From Candidatus Nanoarchaeia archaeon (GTDB lineage Archaea > Nanobdellota > Nanobdellia > Woesearchaeales > UBA525), in contig JANQNB010000018.1 of NCBI GenBank assembly GCA_028279755.1, forward strand, positions 62,001 to 126,000: 64,000 nucleotides of DNA. Direction: 5' to 3'. Position 1 is the first letter of the stretch. The number at the start of each line of letters is the position of its first letter. A program made the translations under genes and the position numbers. The notes below the pieces were generated by a model that saw only the letters and a list, made by a program, of their open reading frames with translations, did no database searches and was not told the origin of the DNA. Of the stretch, positions 15,343-23,452 are shown one piece after another.

Positions 15343-16563
15343 ATGTTCGCACACCTTGCTGACGTGCATATCGGCGCGTGGCGCGACCCGAAGATGAAGG
15401 AATTGGCGATCACTGCCTTTGAGCAGGCGGTGGAGCAGATCCTTGCCAAGAACGTCGACTTTGTTCTCATTGCCGGCGATCTCTTCAACACGAGCGTTCC
15501 GCCTTTGGACCAAGTCAAACGGGCAGTGACCCAGCTGAAGAAGCTGAAAGCGCGCGACGTGCGCGTGTATGCCATCGCTGGCAGCCATGATTACAGTCCC
15601 AGCGGCAAGACAATGCTTGACGTGCTCGAAGAAGCCGGCCTGCTCGTGAATGTGATGAAAGGCAGTGTAGTGGAGAAGGGAGGAAAACAGGAACTCAAAC
15701 TCAATTTTACCCAGGATCCAAAAACAAACATCAAATTGACCGGCATTCTCGGCAGAGCAGGTTCTTTGGACAAACATTATTATGAAGACCTTGACAGGGA
15801 ATCCCTGGAAAACGAGGATGGGAAAAAGATATTCCTCTTCCATGCGAGCATCACAGAACTCAAACCCAAAGCCCTGGAACACATGGACTCCAGCCCTGTT
15901 TCGATGATGCCGAAAGGCTTTGATTACTATGCCGGCGGTCATGTCCACATCGTGGAGAAGACGAGCCTGCCAGGGTACACCCACGTTGTCTATCCCGGGC
16001 CCTTGTTCCCAGCGAGCTTCTCAGAACTGGAAGACCTGGAGCGAGGCAGCTACGTGCTTGTGGACGACAACTGGAACATCGAACGAGTTCCGGTTCTCGT
16101 CAAAGAGAGAGTCGTTTTCAAAATTGACGCCGACAAAAAGGATGTTGAAAAAGTTAATGAACAATTACAGGAACTGGAAAAAGAAGAAGTCAAAGACAAA
16201 ATAGTATTAGTAAGAGGAGAAGGAGAATTATCTGAAGGAAGAGTATCTGACATCAAGTTCAAGGAATTCATCACGCACTGCTATGACAAGGGCGCGTACT
16301 TTGTCATGAAGAACACTGCGAAGCTGACCTCAAAGGAGTTCGAAGAATTTCAAGCAAGCCACGCCTCTGTCGACGACGTAGAAGCCCGCGTCATCAAGGA
16401 ACACGCTGGCCAGGTGCCGATCAACAAGCTCGACGTCGACGGCGAAGTCACGCTCACGAAACAATTGCTCGCCATCCTTGGCGAGGAACAGCACGAAGGA
16501 GAGAAGAAATACGAATACGAAAACAGAGTTGTGAAAGCAGCGAGGGACATTTTGGAGAAATGA
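15343..16563 (+). CDS. mre11: DNA double-strand break repair nuclease Mre11
   Basis: 406 residues; start ATG 15343 lies about 26 bases after a box A (GCATAAAAAG, about 15311-15320). The N-terminal metallophosphoesterase motifs are in order: DVHIG (Asp7, His9), AGDLFN, AGSHDYS, and GGHVHIVEK. Mre11 with Rad50 processes broken DNA ends. In the third motif serine replaces the usual asparagine of GNHD. The C-terminal ~150 residues are charged helices, the usual Rad50-binding region. No rad50, herA or nurA is in the window; the following methyltransferase starts inside its stop codon (ATGA). Confidence 0.9.
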   Translation: MFAHLADVHIGAWRDPKMKELAITAFEQAVEQILAKNVDFVLIAGDLFNTSVPPLDQVKRAVTQLKKLKARDVRVYAIAGSHDYSPSGKTMLDVLEEAGLLVNVMKGSVVEKGGKQELKLNFTQDPKTNIKLTGILGRAGSLDKHYYEDLDRESLENEDGKKIFLFHASITELKPKALEHMDSSPVSMMPKGFDYYAGGHVHIVEKTSLPGYTHVVYPGPLFPASFSELEDLERGSYVLVDDNWNIERVPVLVKERVVFKIDADKKDVEKVNEQLQELEKEEVKDKIVLVRGEGELSEGRVSDIKFKEFITHCYDKGAYFVMKNTAKLTSKEFEEFQASHASVDDVEARVIKEHAGQVPINKLDVDGEVTLTKQLLAILGEEQHEGEKKYEYENRVVKAARDILEK

Positions 16564-17201
16564 AAGAATACGACAAACGCTGGAAAGAGCAGGAGAATAT
16601 GGAATCAGGCCTGCGAACCCTGATTGATGAGCGCGAGCTCCAGCTCCTCAAGGACGCGAACAAAGTGCTTGATCTTGGCTGTGGAGATGGCCTCACCCTC
16701 GCATTCCTTGTCGACAAAGGATTTGATGTCACAGGCATGGACTATTCGGAAGTCGGCATTGCCAACGCGAAGAAACGCGTGTCGAAAAAAGCAAAGTTTG
16801 TCCTTGGCGACATTTATCAACCGCTCCCTTTTGAAGATGAGGAATTCGATGCGATCATTGCCTACCAAGTCATCAACCACAACACGATCGAAGAGATCAG
16901 AAAATTACTCAAAGAACTCCATCGCATCCTGAAGCCAGGAGGCGTTTTCAGTGTTAAAGTGTCAGACTGGACGACGTATGGATACAATTATGTCGACGGG
17001 CTGTGCTATGACGAGTTCGGCAGCATCCTGAAGCCAATCGGCGAACGAACATTCTTGCCTATCGCTGGCTGGGAAAAAGGTGTCATCCATTACGACTTCA
17101 ACAAAGAGATTCTCAAAAAAGAAGTTGAAGACGCTGGCTTTGAACTTCTCGACATGCGCAACATCAAGTGCCATATCTTGGGAAATTTCAGGAAGAAATA
17201 A
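16560..17201 (+). CDS. Class I SAM-dependent methyltransferase
   Basis: 213 residues, coupled to mre11 by an ATGA overlap. SAM-binding motif I is clear (KVLDLGCGDGLTLAFL, residues about 36-51), followed by an acidic residue at the end of strand 2 (FDVTGMDYSEVGI), motif III (DEEFDAIIAYQVINH) and a helix typical of the family (ELHRILKPGGVFSVKV). The substrate cannot be told. The odd pairing with a repair nuclease may be chance packing, or may indicate a DNA or protein modification role; I have no evidence for either. Confidence 0.85.
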   Translation: MKEYDKRWKEQENMESGLRTLIDERELQLLKDANKVLDLGCGDGLTLAFLVDKGFDVTGMDYSEVGIANAKKRVSKKAKFVLGDIYQPLPFEDEEFDAIIAYQVINHNTIEEIRKLLKELHRILKPGGVFSVKVSDWTTYGYNYVDGLCYDEFGSILKPIGERTFLPIAGWEKGVIHYDFNKEILKKEVEDAGFELLDMRNIKCHILGNFRKK

Positions 17202-17225
17202 ATACTGGGAGTGCTCCCAACCCTA

Positions 17226-17335
17226 CCAATAACAGAGTCTCATCACTGAGGGCCCTCCCAGGCAACCTCTCAGCTCTACTCGTTTCGGTCATTGGGCTGG
17301 GAGCGCCGTCCGCCGGTACGGACGGCATTTTCTTG
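17226..17335 (+). ncRNA. Candidate structured RNA ending in a terminator hairpin
   Basis: A box A-like AAATAAATA (about 17196-17204) overlapping the methyltransferase stop predicts a start near 17226. Downstream, CTCCCAG (17255-17261) pairs with CTGGGAG (17297-17303), and an 8-bp hairpin with a T-rich tail closes the unit. TGGGAG-TG-CTCCCA (17206-17219) offers alternative partners for the same bases. No open frame covers the region. It could instead be the 3' untranslated end of the mre11 operon. Confidence 0.4.
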
Positions 17336-17340
17336 TTTTC
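17305..17340 (+). terminator. Hairpin plus T-rich tail
   Basis: GCCGTCCG (17305-17312) and CGGACGGC (17319-17326) form a perfect 8-bp stem with a 6-base loop, followed by ATTTTCTTGTTTT. It lies between the plus-strand mre11 operon and the convergent surface-protein gene. Confidence 0.65.
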
Positions 17341-17445
17341 GATGGTTATTGATAAGCCTGTCGCGTGAATGTCCTGTGCAAATCACCGAGAATCCCGTCA
17401 ATTATTCGTAATTATTGAAAATACAACAGAAAAGGGTTTAGGCAC

Positions 17446-19365
17446 TTACTGAGCTGCCATCTCAACGATAACTCTTGGCTCGTTCATCGCTTCAGGGATG
17501 TCGAAGTGGAGTTCGCCCAATGCGGTGCTTGGATCGTTGTATGAGATGCGCACGCCATAATCAGTCATGGCATATTTCTGATCGTTCTCATCTTCGATCA
17601 TTGCGAACATGTTCCACTCGTCGCTTTTAGCGTACATACCTTCATATTCATCACCAGCTTCGATCCTTATTTCGTTGTCGAGCGTTGGCCAGACCTGCCA
17701 GAGGTACTTCTCCCCGTTGAAGTCATCGCTTGCAGCCATCCTGAATTGCATGTAGACAAAATCGTCAGGGACTTCTTCGTTCATCGCCAGGTCGAAGTAG
17801 CCGTTCTTGTCTGTAAGAACGCGCGTTTCCTTTGAGGAAACCGCTCTATCGCCGTCCAGATCCACTGTAAGGGTGAGATCCTGGTTGACCCAGAAGCGGA
17901 AATGCTGAAAATCAACGACGAAATCTCCATACGCGTCCTGGCCTGGGGTGCCTGTATAACTCGCGACAAGCGTTCTTGGCTGATCAGCAAACTGCAGCTC
18001 CAGCTCGACTGTCTGTTCGGCAAGATCAACATTTTCATATCTCAACACCGCACTGTCGTCGTCCTGCGATACGAGGAAATACCCATCAAGAGGCACAGTG
18101 CCGTAGGTCCGGCTCTTATCCACCCTGATTTTATTGTTTTCCAGCACTTCGATCTCGAATTCGTGCCCTTGGTTATTGAGTGTTGCATACGCGCCTTGAC
18201 CTGGAATGCCTGTGTAGGTCACTGAATACCAGACACTTGTTGCTTCGTCCTCCATGGTGAGCACGCGATCTGTTGGATCGTGAAACCAATAGATCATTGT
18301 CGTCTCGAAGTCGCCATCCCGAGCCACGAAGCGAGTGCGATACACCAACTCTCCGGTCATGGCAGGGGTGAGTTCTCGTGCCTCTTCAAAGACAAAGGGA
18401 TCATGCTCGCTTCCCCACTTGAACACGCCATTCTTGTTGCTGACAAAGGGAAAAAGGTACTCGTCCCTTTCCGCATTCTTGAATCGAACCATGAGCTGAT
18501 CGTCAGCCATCGGCAGCAGTGAGAACACTGGCGGACGGGGATTTATATCGAGATCCTGATAACGAATGTCCCAGGAATCACTCAAAAGACCTTCTGGTTC
18601 ATCAAGCACTTCCTTGACACCATGCCATTCTGGGATGTATGCACGGCTTCCTTGGCTTGGATCAACAGTGAGGCGGTAGAGAATGTTTTCCAAGGTGACA
18701 ACGCTGCTTGCTCGACCCTGCCTGGCTGCCGTGACGCTGCCGACAAGAGCCAGACTGGCATCTTCGATCCGAGAATGGTCGACTTCAACTTGGCCATCCC
18801 AGTTGTCAGCGAGTGTAGGATCCTGCAAGAGAATGGTGCGTCCACTCGAAGTCTGAAACGTCAAGCTGAGACCTGAACCGTCGCTTGTCGCTTCAGTGAT
18901 AGTCCAGACTTCTCCAAGAGCTTTCATCTGCAGGCCTTCGAAGTCGGTGATATGCCCGTACTGATCGACCACGCCACTCAGCCCTTCGTTGAAGGTTTGG
19001 CGCCACTGGTAAAACGGTTCCTTGTTGTCAATAACAAGGAAGTCGCCGACTTCGTCGTTGTCATTTTTGACATAGTTCACAGCCCAGGGCTGGATTGGAT
19101 TTGTCGGATCCTCAAAACTGAGTTCCTGCCAATAGTGCGTGTCGCCCTGGCTTGTCGTCAGCTCGCCGCCTTGGAGACCGCTGAGCTGTCGCCGGTTGAT
19201 CGTATCCTTGACATCTCCTGTTGCCTGGCGCAAGCCAAGACCGGAGAATTGGTACTCGCTGTCTGATTTCTGGCTTACGCTTGTAAGCTTCGGACTCGCT
19301 GCAACGCTTCCCATGAGGAAGAGAACACAGCACAGCATGCTGCAGATTTTCAATACGTTTTTCAT
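17446..19365 (-). CDS. Large secreted surface (S-layer-like) protein
   Basis: 639 residues from the ATG at 19365, chosen because GGAGGT precedes it and the signal peptide begins there (KNVLKICSMLCCVLFLMGSV, then AASP). The mature protein is acidic, beta-rich and full of Asp/Tyr/Trp, with no membrane segment at the C-terminus. Two related stretches start YTGIPGQGAYATL and YTGTPGQDAYGDF (about residues 405 and 480), pointing to tandem beta domains. The size, composition and strong promoter (box A GAGTATAAAAG at about 19418-19428) fit a surface-layer or other abundant wall protein; the exact family is not certain. Confidence 0.75.
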   Translation of the reverse strand: MKNVLKICSMLCCVLFLMGSVAASPKLTSVSQKSDSEYQFSGLGLRQATGDVKDTINRRQLSGLQGGELTTSQGDTHYWQELSFEDPTNPIQPWAVNYVKNDNDEVGDFLVIDNKEPFYQWRQTFNEGLSGVVDQYGHITDFEGLQMKALGEVWTITEATSDGSGLSLTFQTSSGRTILLQDPTLADNWDGQVEVDHSRIEDASLALVGSVTAARQGRASSVVTLENILYRLTVDPSQGSRAYIPEWHGVKEVLDEPEGLLSDSWDIRYQDLDINPRPPVFSLLPMADDQLMVRFKNAERDEYLFPFVSNKNGVFKWGSEHDPFVFEEARELTPAMTGELVYRTRFVARDGDFETTMIYWFHDPTDRVLTMEDEATSVWYSVTYTGIPGQGAYATLNNQGHEFEIEVLENNKIRVDKSRTYGTVPLDGYFLVSQDDDSAVLRYENVDLAEQTVELELQFADQPRTLVASYTGTPGQDAYGDFVVDFQHFRFWVNQDLTLTVDLDGDRAVSSKETRVLTDKNGYFDLAMNEEVPDDFVYMQFRMAASDDFNGEKYLWQVWPTLDNEIRIEAGDEYEGMYAKSDEWNMFAMIEDENDQKYAMTDYGVRISYNDPSTALGELHFDIPEAMNEPRVIVEMAAQ

Positions 19366-19526
19366 GTCTATACCTCCGTTTCTGACTGCTTTCACAGGAT
19401 GGTGTGGCAGAACACGCTTTTATACTCTCGCCGGTCACTTTTCACTGAGTAGGCACTTATTATCGCCAAAAAGCTTGAAAAGAAAAAAAGAATGACAAAA
19501 AAGAGAAAGAAGGTAGTTTTGTCCTT

Positions 19527-20825
19527 CTACGGCGTCCATCGGAGCATGGTACGCGGGAACGGGATCGCATCCTTGATATTCTCGAGCCCGCAGAGCCAGG
19601 CGACAACGCGCTCGACACCAAGACCGTAGCCACTATGCGGCACGCTGCCGTAGCGTCGCAGGTCGAAGTACCAGTCATACGCTTTCGGATCCTCACCCAT
19701 GGCTTTCAGTTCTTTGGTCATGCGTTCGATGTCAAGACTTCGCTGGCTGCCACCGACGATCTCGCCATAGCCTTCAGGCGCGAGCACGTCGACGCACAGG
19801 CAGACTTCCTTGCCGCCTTCCTCGATCGGTGGCTTGTAGAATGCCATGGCTTCTTTGGGATAATGCGTCACGATCACTGGCACGTCGAAATGCTCCATGA
19901 TCTTATCCTCCTCGACAGTGCGGAGATCCTTCCCCCACTTGACCGTGATGCCGTCCTTCTCGAGCAGTTTGAGGCAGTCCTTGTACTTCATGCGAACAAA
20001 AGGCTTCTTCAAGGAAGGCTCGATCTTCTTCACGTCTCTTCCTAAGACTTGCAACGCGTCTTGGCAATCCTCGAGCACACGCTTCACCATGTGTTTCAGC
20101 ACGCCTTCGATGCTGTCCAGCATGCCAGGAAGTTCCAACCAAGCTTGCTCCATCTCAGCCATCCAGAACTCTGAGAGATGCCTGCTGGTCTTGCTCGTCT
20201 CTGCGCGGAAGCATGGAGAGAGGCAATAGAGTTTCTCGTAGCTGAAGGTGCCTGCTTCGCCATACAATTGCCAGCTCTGGGTCAAGTAGGTTTTTGTCTT
20301 GTAATACTTGACCTCGAACAATGTCGAGCCGCCTTCGCACTGGCTGGGCTGGAAGATCGGCGGCGTGTATTCGAGAAAGCCCTGCTTGTCATAGAACTCG
20401 CGCCAGGCCTGCATCACTTTCGCCTTGACTTTCAGTACAGCCTGCAATTTTCTCGACCGCAAGGCGAGATGCCGCTTGTCCAAGAGGAATTCCGGGCTTT
20501 GGTCCTTGGTGATCGGAAACTTGTCTGAGGGACCGATCACTGCGAACTTCTCGACCTGCAATTCAAAGCCGGTTGGCGCTCGTTCATCCTTCTTGATCGT
20601 GCCGTGCAGTTCGATGCTCGCCTCGACCTGGAGCTTGTCAGCTATCTCGAACGCGTCAGCACCGACAACGTCCGGCTTGATCACGCACTGCAGGATGTCA
20701 GTGCCATCACGAAGCACGACGAACTTGACCTTCGCACTGCCGCGTTCTCTGTAGACCCAGCCGCGGACACTCACACTGCCCTTGCCCTTGGCCATGGCCT
20801 CTTGTATCGTCAGGAATTTTGTCAT
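19527..20825 (-). CDS. asnS: Asparaginyl-tRNA synthetase
   Basis: 432 residues, class IIb. An N-terminal OB-fold anticodon-binding domain (SVSVRGWVYRERGSAKVKFV) precedes the catalytic core: motif 2 CFRAETSKTSRHLSEFWMAE, and motif 3 GYGLGVERVVAWLCG at the C-terminus. The phrase PSQCEGGSTLFEV is characteristic of archaeal AsnRS rather than AspRS. It charges tRNA-Asn directly, so no amidotransferase route is needed for Asn. The start at 20825 follows GGTGATACC. It is convergent with no gene; the secreted-protein gene follows on the same strand. Confidence 0.93.
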   Translation of the reverse strand: MTKFLTIQEAMAKGKGSVSVRGWVYRERGSAKVKFVVLRDGTDILQCVIKPDVVGADAFEIADKLQVEASIELHGTIKKDERAPTGFELQVEKFAVIGPSDKFPITKDQSPEFLLDKRHLALRSRKLQAVLKVKAKVMQAWREFYDKQGFLEYTPPIFQPSQCEGGSTLFEVKYYKTKTYLTQSWQLYGEAGTFSYEKLYCLSPCFRAETSKTSRHLSEFWMAEMEQAWLELPGMLDSIEGVLKHMVKRVLEDCQDALQVLGRDVKKIEPSLKKPFVRMKYKDCLKLLEKDGITVKWGKDLRTVEEDKIMEHFDVPVIVTHYPKEAMAFYKPPIEEGGKEVCLCVDVLAPEGYGEIVGGSQRSLDIERMTKELKAMGEDPKAYDWYFDLRRYGSVPHSGYGLGVERVVAWLCGLENIKDAIPFPRTMLRWTP

Positions 20826-20879
20826 GGTATCACCGTTTTGTTGTTGCCTTTATTTGTTTTTCCAAAAAAGAAAGATGTT

Positions 20880-21383
20880 TTAATGGGTCTGCTCAGGGAG
20901 GAACCCGCGCAAGTATGGCGTCGCCACAACTGGCTCTGGCAAGTCACGGCTGAGCTGCTCCAGCGCTGAGACTGTGGCAAAAGCGTCCCTGCGTATGACT
21001 GCCTCGACAAAAGACTCGCTTGTGAGCAGACGTTCCGCAGCCTCTGGACGTGGCGGGATATCCAAGGAATACCCTGCCAATTCCAAGCTCACATCTGTGC
21101 ACCGACAGATGTCTCCGTAACACCTGCCTGTCCGAGCGGTCATGATGCCGATTTCAGCCAGTACTCTCGCTGTCACCTGGTCGCCTGGCTGACACCCCAT
21201 GATAACCAAATCCATCGACTGTGGTTCTTCAGTTAGGTATGGGACATATATCTCGACTTGGCGTCTCCCAGCCAGGAGCGTTCCAGGTTCAGGACGGAAT
21301 TGCCGTCGTCCCAGCAATGCCTGGCCCAGGCTTTGCTGGAATATCGTTGCCCTGAACGGGCGTCCGTCTTGTTGCATTTTCAT
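20880..21383 (-). CDS. Hypothetical protein (167 aa)
   Basis: ATG at 21383 or 21377; GGAGGTAG precedes both, and the second has the more usual spacing. The protein has a strand-rich N-terminal half (RRQVEIYVPYLTE, MDLVIMGCQPGDQV) and a helical C-terminal half (AAERLLTSESFVEAVI). A cysteine cluster, GRCYGDICRC at about residues 87-96, could bind metal. No family recognised. It lies upstream of asnS on the same strand, separated by 54 bases. Confidence 0.55.
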   Translation of the reverse strand: MKMQQDGRPFRATIFQQSLGQALLGRRQFRPEPGTLLAGRRQVEIYVPYLTEEPQSMDLVIMGCQPGDQVTARVLAEIGIMTARTGRCYGDICRCTDVSLELAGYSLDIPPRPEAAERLLTSESFVEAVIRRDAFATVSALEQLSRDLPEPVVATPYLRGFLPEQTH

Positions 21384-21518
21384 CTACCTCCGACTATTTC
21401 ATATCTTGTTCGCACGTTATCGTGCACTATCGTTGTTCAGTTCGAGAAATCGTTATTCACCACCCTCGCTTGCGGGCATGTTTAGCATGCTGCCGAGCAA
21501 TGGCTTAAGACGATGAGA

Positions 21519-21541
21519 CAAGTACTCAATTACTGTACTTG
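21519..21541. repeat. Inverted repeat CAAGTAC-n9-GTACTTG
   Basis: Perfect 7-bp arms (21519-21525, 21535-21541) in the 255-base gap between two minus-strand genes. The AGTACTTG arm is the same octamer found twice at 7256-7283. Nothing else in the gap (21384-21638) looks coding on either strand. Confidence 0.35.
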
Positions 21542-21638
21542 GAGAAATAGCTCACGCTAATCCAACTGGTGACCTGTTCCGTCGTGATTCGCGTTTGCAT
21601 ACACTATTGGTTACCCAACTAATATTTAATCCTTTCTA

Positions 21639-22112
21639 TTATCGAGAAGAGATATCAGCTGATCCAACACCCGCAACATCCTTCCATGCTTCGCTTTTCA
21701 TCCTGATGCTCTTGAAATGGCTCGCTGCTGAGAAGACGACATGGTCGTTGTCAAGAACGCCTTGATCTACAAACCCTTCAAGACCAAAAAGAACTGGGAA
21801 TGGTGGTACTGTTCCGACTTTGCACGCTGTCTTCTCAAAGACTTCGTCTGGATCGGCGAGGGAGATATTCTTGGAATTCCTCATTTTTTTTATTTTTTTG
21901 AGATCCAGGCGCTTATGACCTGACACCACGCACATGAAAAGTATATCCTTTGTCCTGTCCTTGAGCACCAAGGCTTTTGCCGCTTCCTCGAGCTTTGTTC
22001 CCCGAACTTTCGCAGCATCCTCGCTGGTATGCACATGCTCGTGCTCGAGAACAGTGTATTCGTGCCCGTCGAGCAGGACAACAATCCGATTATGCACAGC
22101 GAGGTCTTCCAT
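21639..22112 (-). CDS. YbaK/ProRS-INS-type aminoacyl-tRNA deacylase
   Basis: 157 residues from the ATG at 22112, about 27 bases after a box A (AAGTTATAAGG, about 22134-22144). The fold signature of the YbaK/INS editing domain is present: HVHTSEDAAKVRG followed by EAAKALVLKD, then VVSGHKRLDLKKIKK, and a C-terminal GTVPPFPVLFG with a following VVFSAASHFKSIRM strand. Relatives hydrolyse mischarged tRNAs such as Ala-tRNA-Pro or Cys-tRNA-Pro. It lies among five aminoacyl-tRNA synthetase genes, consistent with a free-standing quality-control role; which mischarged tRNA it clears is unknown. Confidence 0.88.
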   Translation of the reverse strand: MEDLAVHNRIVVLLDGHEYTVLEHEHVHTSEDAAKVRGTKLEEAAKALVLKDRTKDILFMCVVSGHKRLDLKKIKKMRNSKNISLADPDEVFEKTACKVGTVPPFPVLFGLEGFVDQGVLDNDHVVFSAASHFKSIRMKSEAWKDVAGVGSADISSR

Positions 22113-22291
22113 GGCCGCCTCGACACCTAATGCTCCTTATAACTTTGCTTGTACACCAGAAAGAGCTGTCGGTCACGATGCGTATTCCCCAGGCTTGTAC
22201 GCGGAAACACTAAGCTCACATTTCATCATACTGTTATTTATGTGTTTCGCTCAGCCAGGCTTCTGCCGATTCATTCTGCATGCCCGCTGCT

Positions 22292-22831
22292 CTAGAATGT
22301 GTCACTTATGCTCTCGAGGACATACGCTTTTCTCAAACAGAGATCTCCGAACCTGCTGCGTTCTTCTGTCGGAACTGCGGTGCGTGCTCGGCGGTCAATG
22401 TCTTTCACAGCAACTCGTGCCCGACTGCCATAAGCTGTCCGGGTATCTCCTTGCAGGGCATACAGACGCGCCTCGACATGAGACGCGAGAATCCGTGCTT
22501 TATCATAGATTGCGGGAAATCTTGTCTGCAGTGCGCTCATTGGCAGGACACCGAGACAAGTGGCTGTCCCGAAGACGCGGTAGATGTGCTGCACTTCAGG
22601 ACTTGCACCCTGGGCGTATTGTCTGAATAAAGGAACAGCGAACGGTTGGCCCTTTCCGTCAAACGTTTCCGGAGTCAGCAGCTGGGCCTGTTCCCATGCG
22701 AGCTCCAAGTTGACAAAACGATCGTCGTCAACACGTTCGGTGAGATTTCCTTCAAGAATTGCAGTGAACTCTTCGAGAGCCTTGACAAAGGTCACTGCCC
22801 GTGTTTCCAAGCTTACTGCTGCTTCCATCAT
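22292..22831 (-). CDS. Hypothetical protein (179 aa)
   Basis: Start at the tandem ATG at 22831/22828 after AGGGAG; the box A (CCTTAAATAGG, about 22895-22905) predicts a leader of about 45 bases. The first 60 residues are helical and acidic (RAVTFVKALEEFTAILEG, DDRFVNLELAWEQAQLL); the remainder is mixed with a basic segment (YGSRARVAVKDIDRRARTAV). No signal, membrane segment or recognisable family. Confidence 0.6.
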   Translation of the reverse strand: MMEAAVSLETRAVTFVKALEEFTAILEGNLTERVDDDRFVNLELAWEQAQLLTPETFDGKGQPFAVPLFRQYAQGASPEVQHIYRVFGTATCLGVLPMSALQTRFPAIYDKARILASHVEARLYALQGDTRTAYGSRARVAVKDIDRRARTAVPTEERSRFGDLCLRKAYVLESISDTF

Positions 22832-22947
22832 CTCCCTTGTGCATTGGTATGAGCACGAAGAAGGTTCGTGCTCTGTCGTTGGACCTTTGGGAACCCTATT
22901 TAAGGGTGCTGACCGAAATCCGTCATATGAAAAGGTTTGTGACCAAG

Positions 22948-23241
22948 TTAGCCCATGCGAGGGATATCCTCTCCAAGGTAGGTTGGTGGTGGATTGGCAC
23001 GTGCTTGCGGCGGCTGTGTGTTTGCGCCTCGGGCACGAAGCGCGCGATCAGCCACGACTGGATCAACCTGTGGCATGTCTTCACTGCTTGGTTCCTCTGC
23101 TTGACGATACAGTCCTTCGCATGCCTCTTCAGCACGCTTGCCTGCGTATCGAGCTTCAACACTTCCGTTTGTCCGCACGCCCCAAATACTCAGAGGGCCT
23201 GCATATGCAAATGGCATGTGGTTTCCATTGTGTCCTGTCAT
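22948..23241 (-). CDS. Hypothetical small protein (97 aa)
   Basis: ATG at 23241 preceded by GAGGAGAAGACA, a good ribosome-binding site. Composition is polar with a Pro/Ala-rich tail (NTQPPQARANPPPTYLG) and an N-terminal Gly/His/Asn-rich phrase. No family recognised. Open frames also exist on the other strand here, but they lack box A or ribosome-binding sites. It is perhaps transcribed with the 20-codon frame at 23310-23372. Confidence 0.45.
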   Translation of the reverse strand: MTGHNGNHMPFAYAGPLSIWGVRTNGSVEARYAGKRAEEACEGLYRQAEEPSSEDMPQVDPVVADRALRARGANTQPPQARANPPPTYLGEDIPRMG

Positions 23242-23309
23242 TGTCTTCTCCTCGCGATATTCGTCTCTCTACTGTTTTTGTTCCTGCGGCGCCAGAAAGA
23301 AGCGTCGCG

Positions 23310-23372
23310 CTATACGATAAGGACGAGCACGATAAGTAGGATGCTGATGCCGTGACTCATCCGATGTTTCAT
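23310..23372 (-). CDS. Candidate leaderless hydrophobic micropeptide (20 aa)
   Basis: A minus-strand box A (TTATATACTC, 23402-23393) places the transcript start exactly on an ATG at 23372. The frame encodes MKHRMSHGISILLIVLVLIV and stops with TAG: a basic N-terminus followed by one short hydrophobic helix. This could be a membrane micropeptide or simply the 5' end of the message for the 97-residue gene. Too short to be sure. Confidence 0.35.
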   Translation of the reverse strand: MKHRMSHGISILLIVLVLIV

Positions 23373-23452
23373 GCGCGTACAACCCACAAATGAGTATATA
23401 AGCTTTGTGACCAAATAGCGACCAAAACAAGAACGAAATGAGCCGAAACCCG

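Noticed and set aside
17226-17335. A C/D box guide RNA (TGATGA is present on the minus strand)
   Set aside because: No correctly spaced C, D', C' and D set can be found on either strand.
22801-23355. A 184-codon plus-strand frame rich in Cys and hydrophobic residues
   Set aside because: No box A or ribosome-binding site, erratic composition, and it is antisense to frames with better signals.
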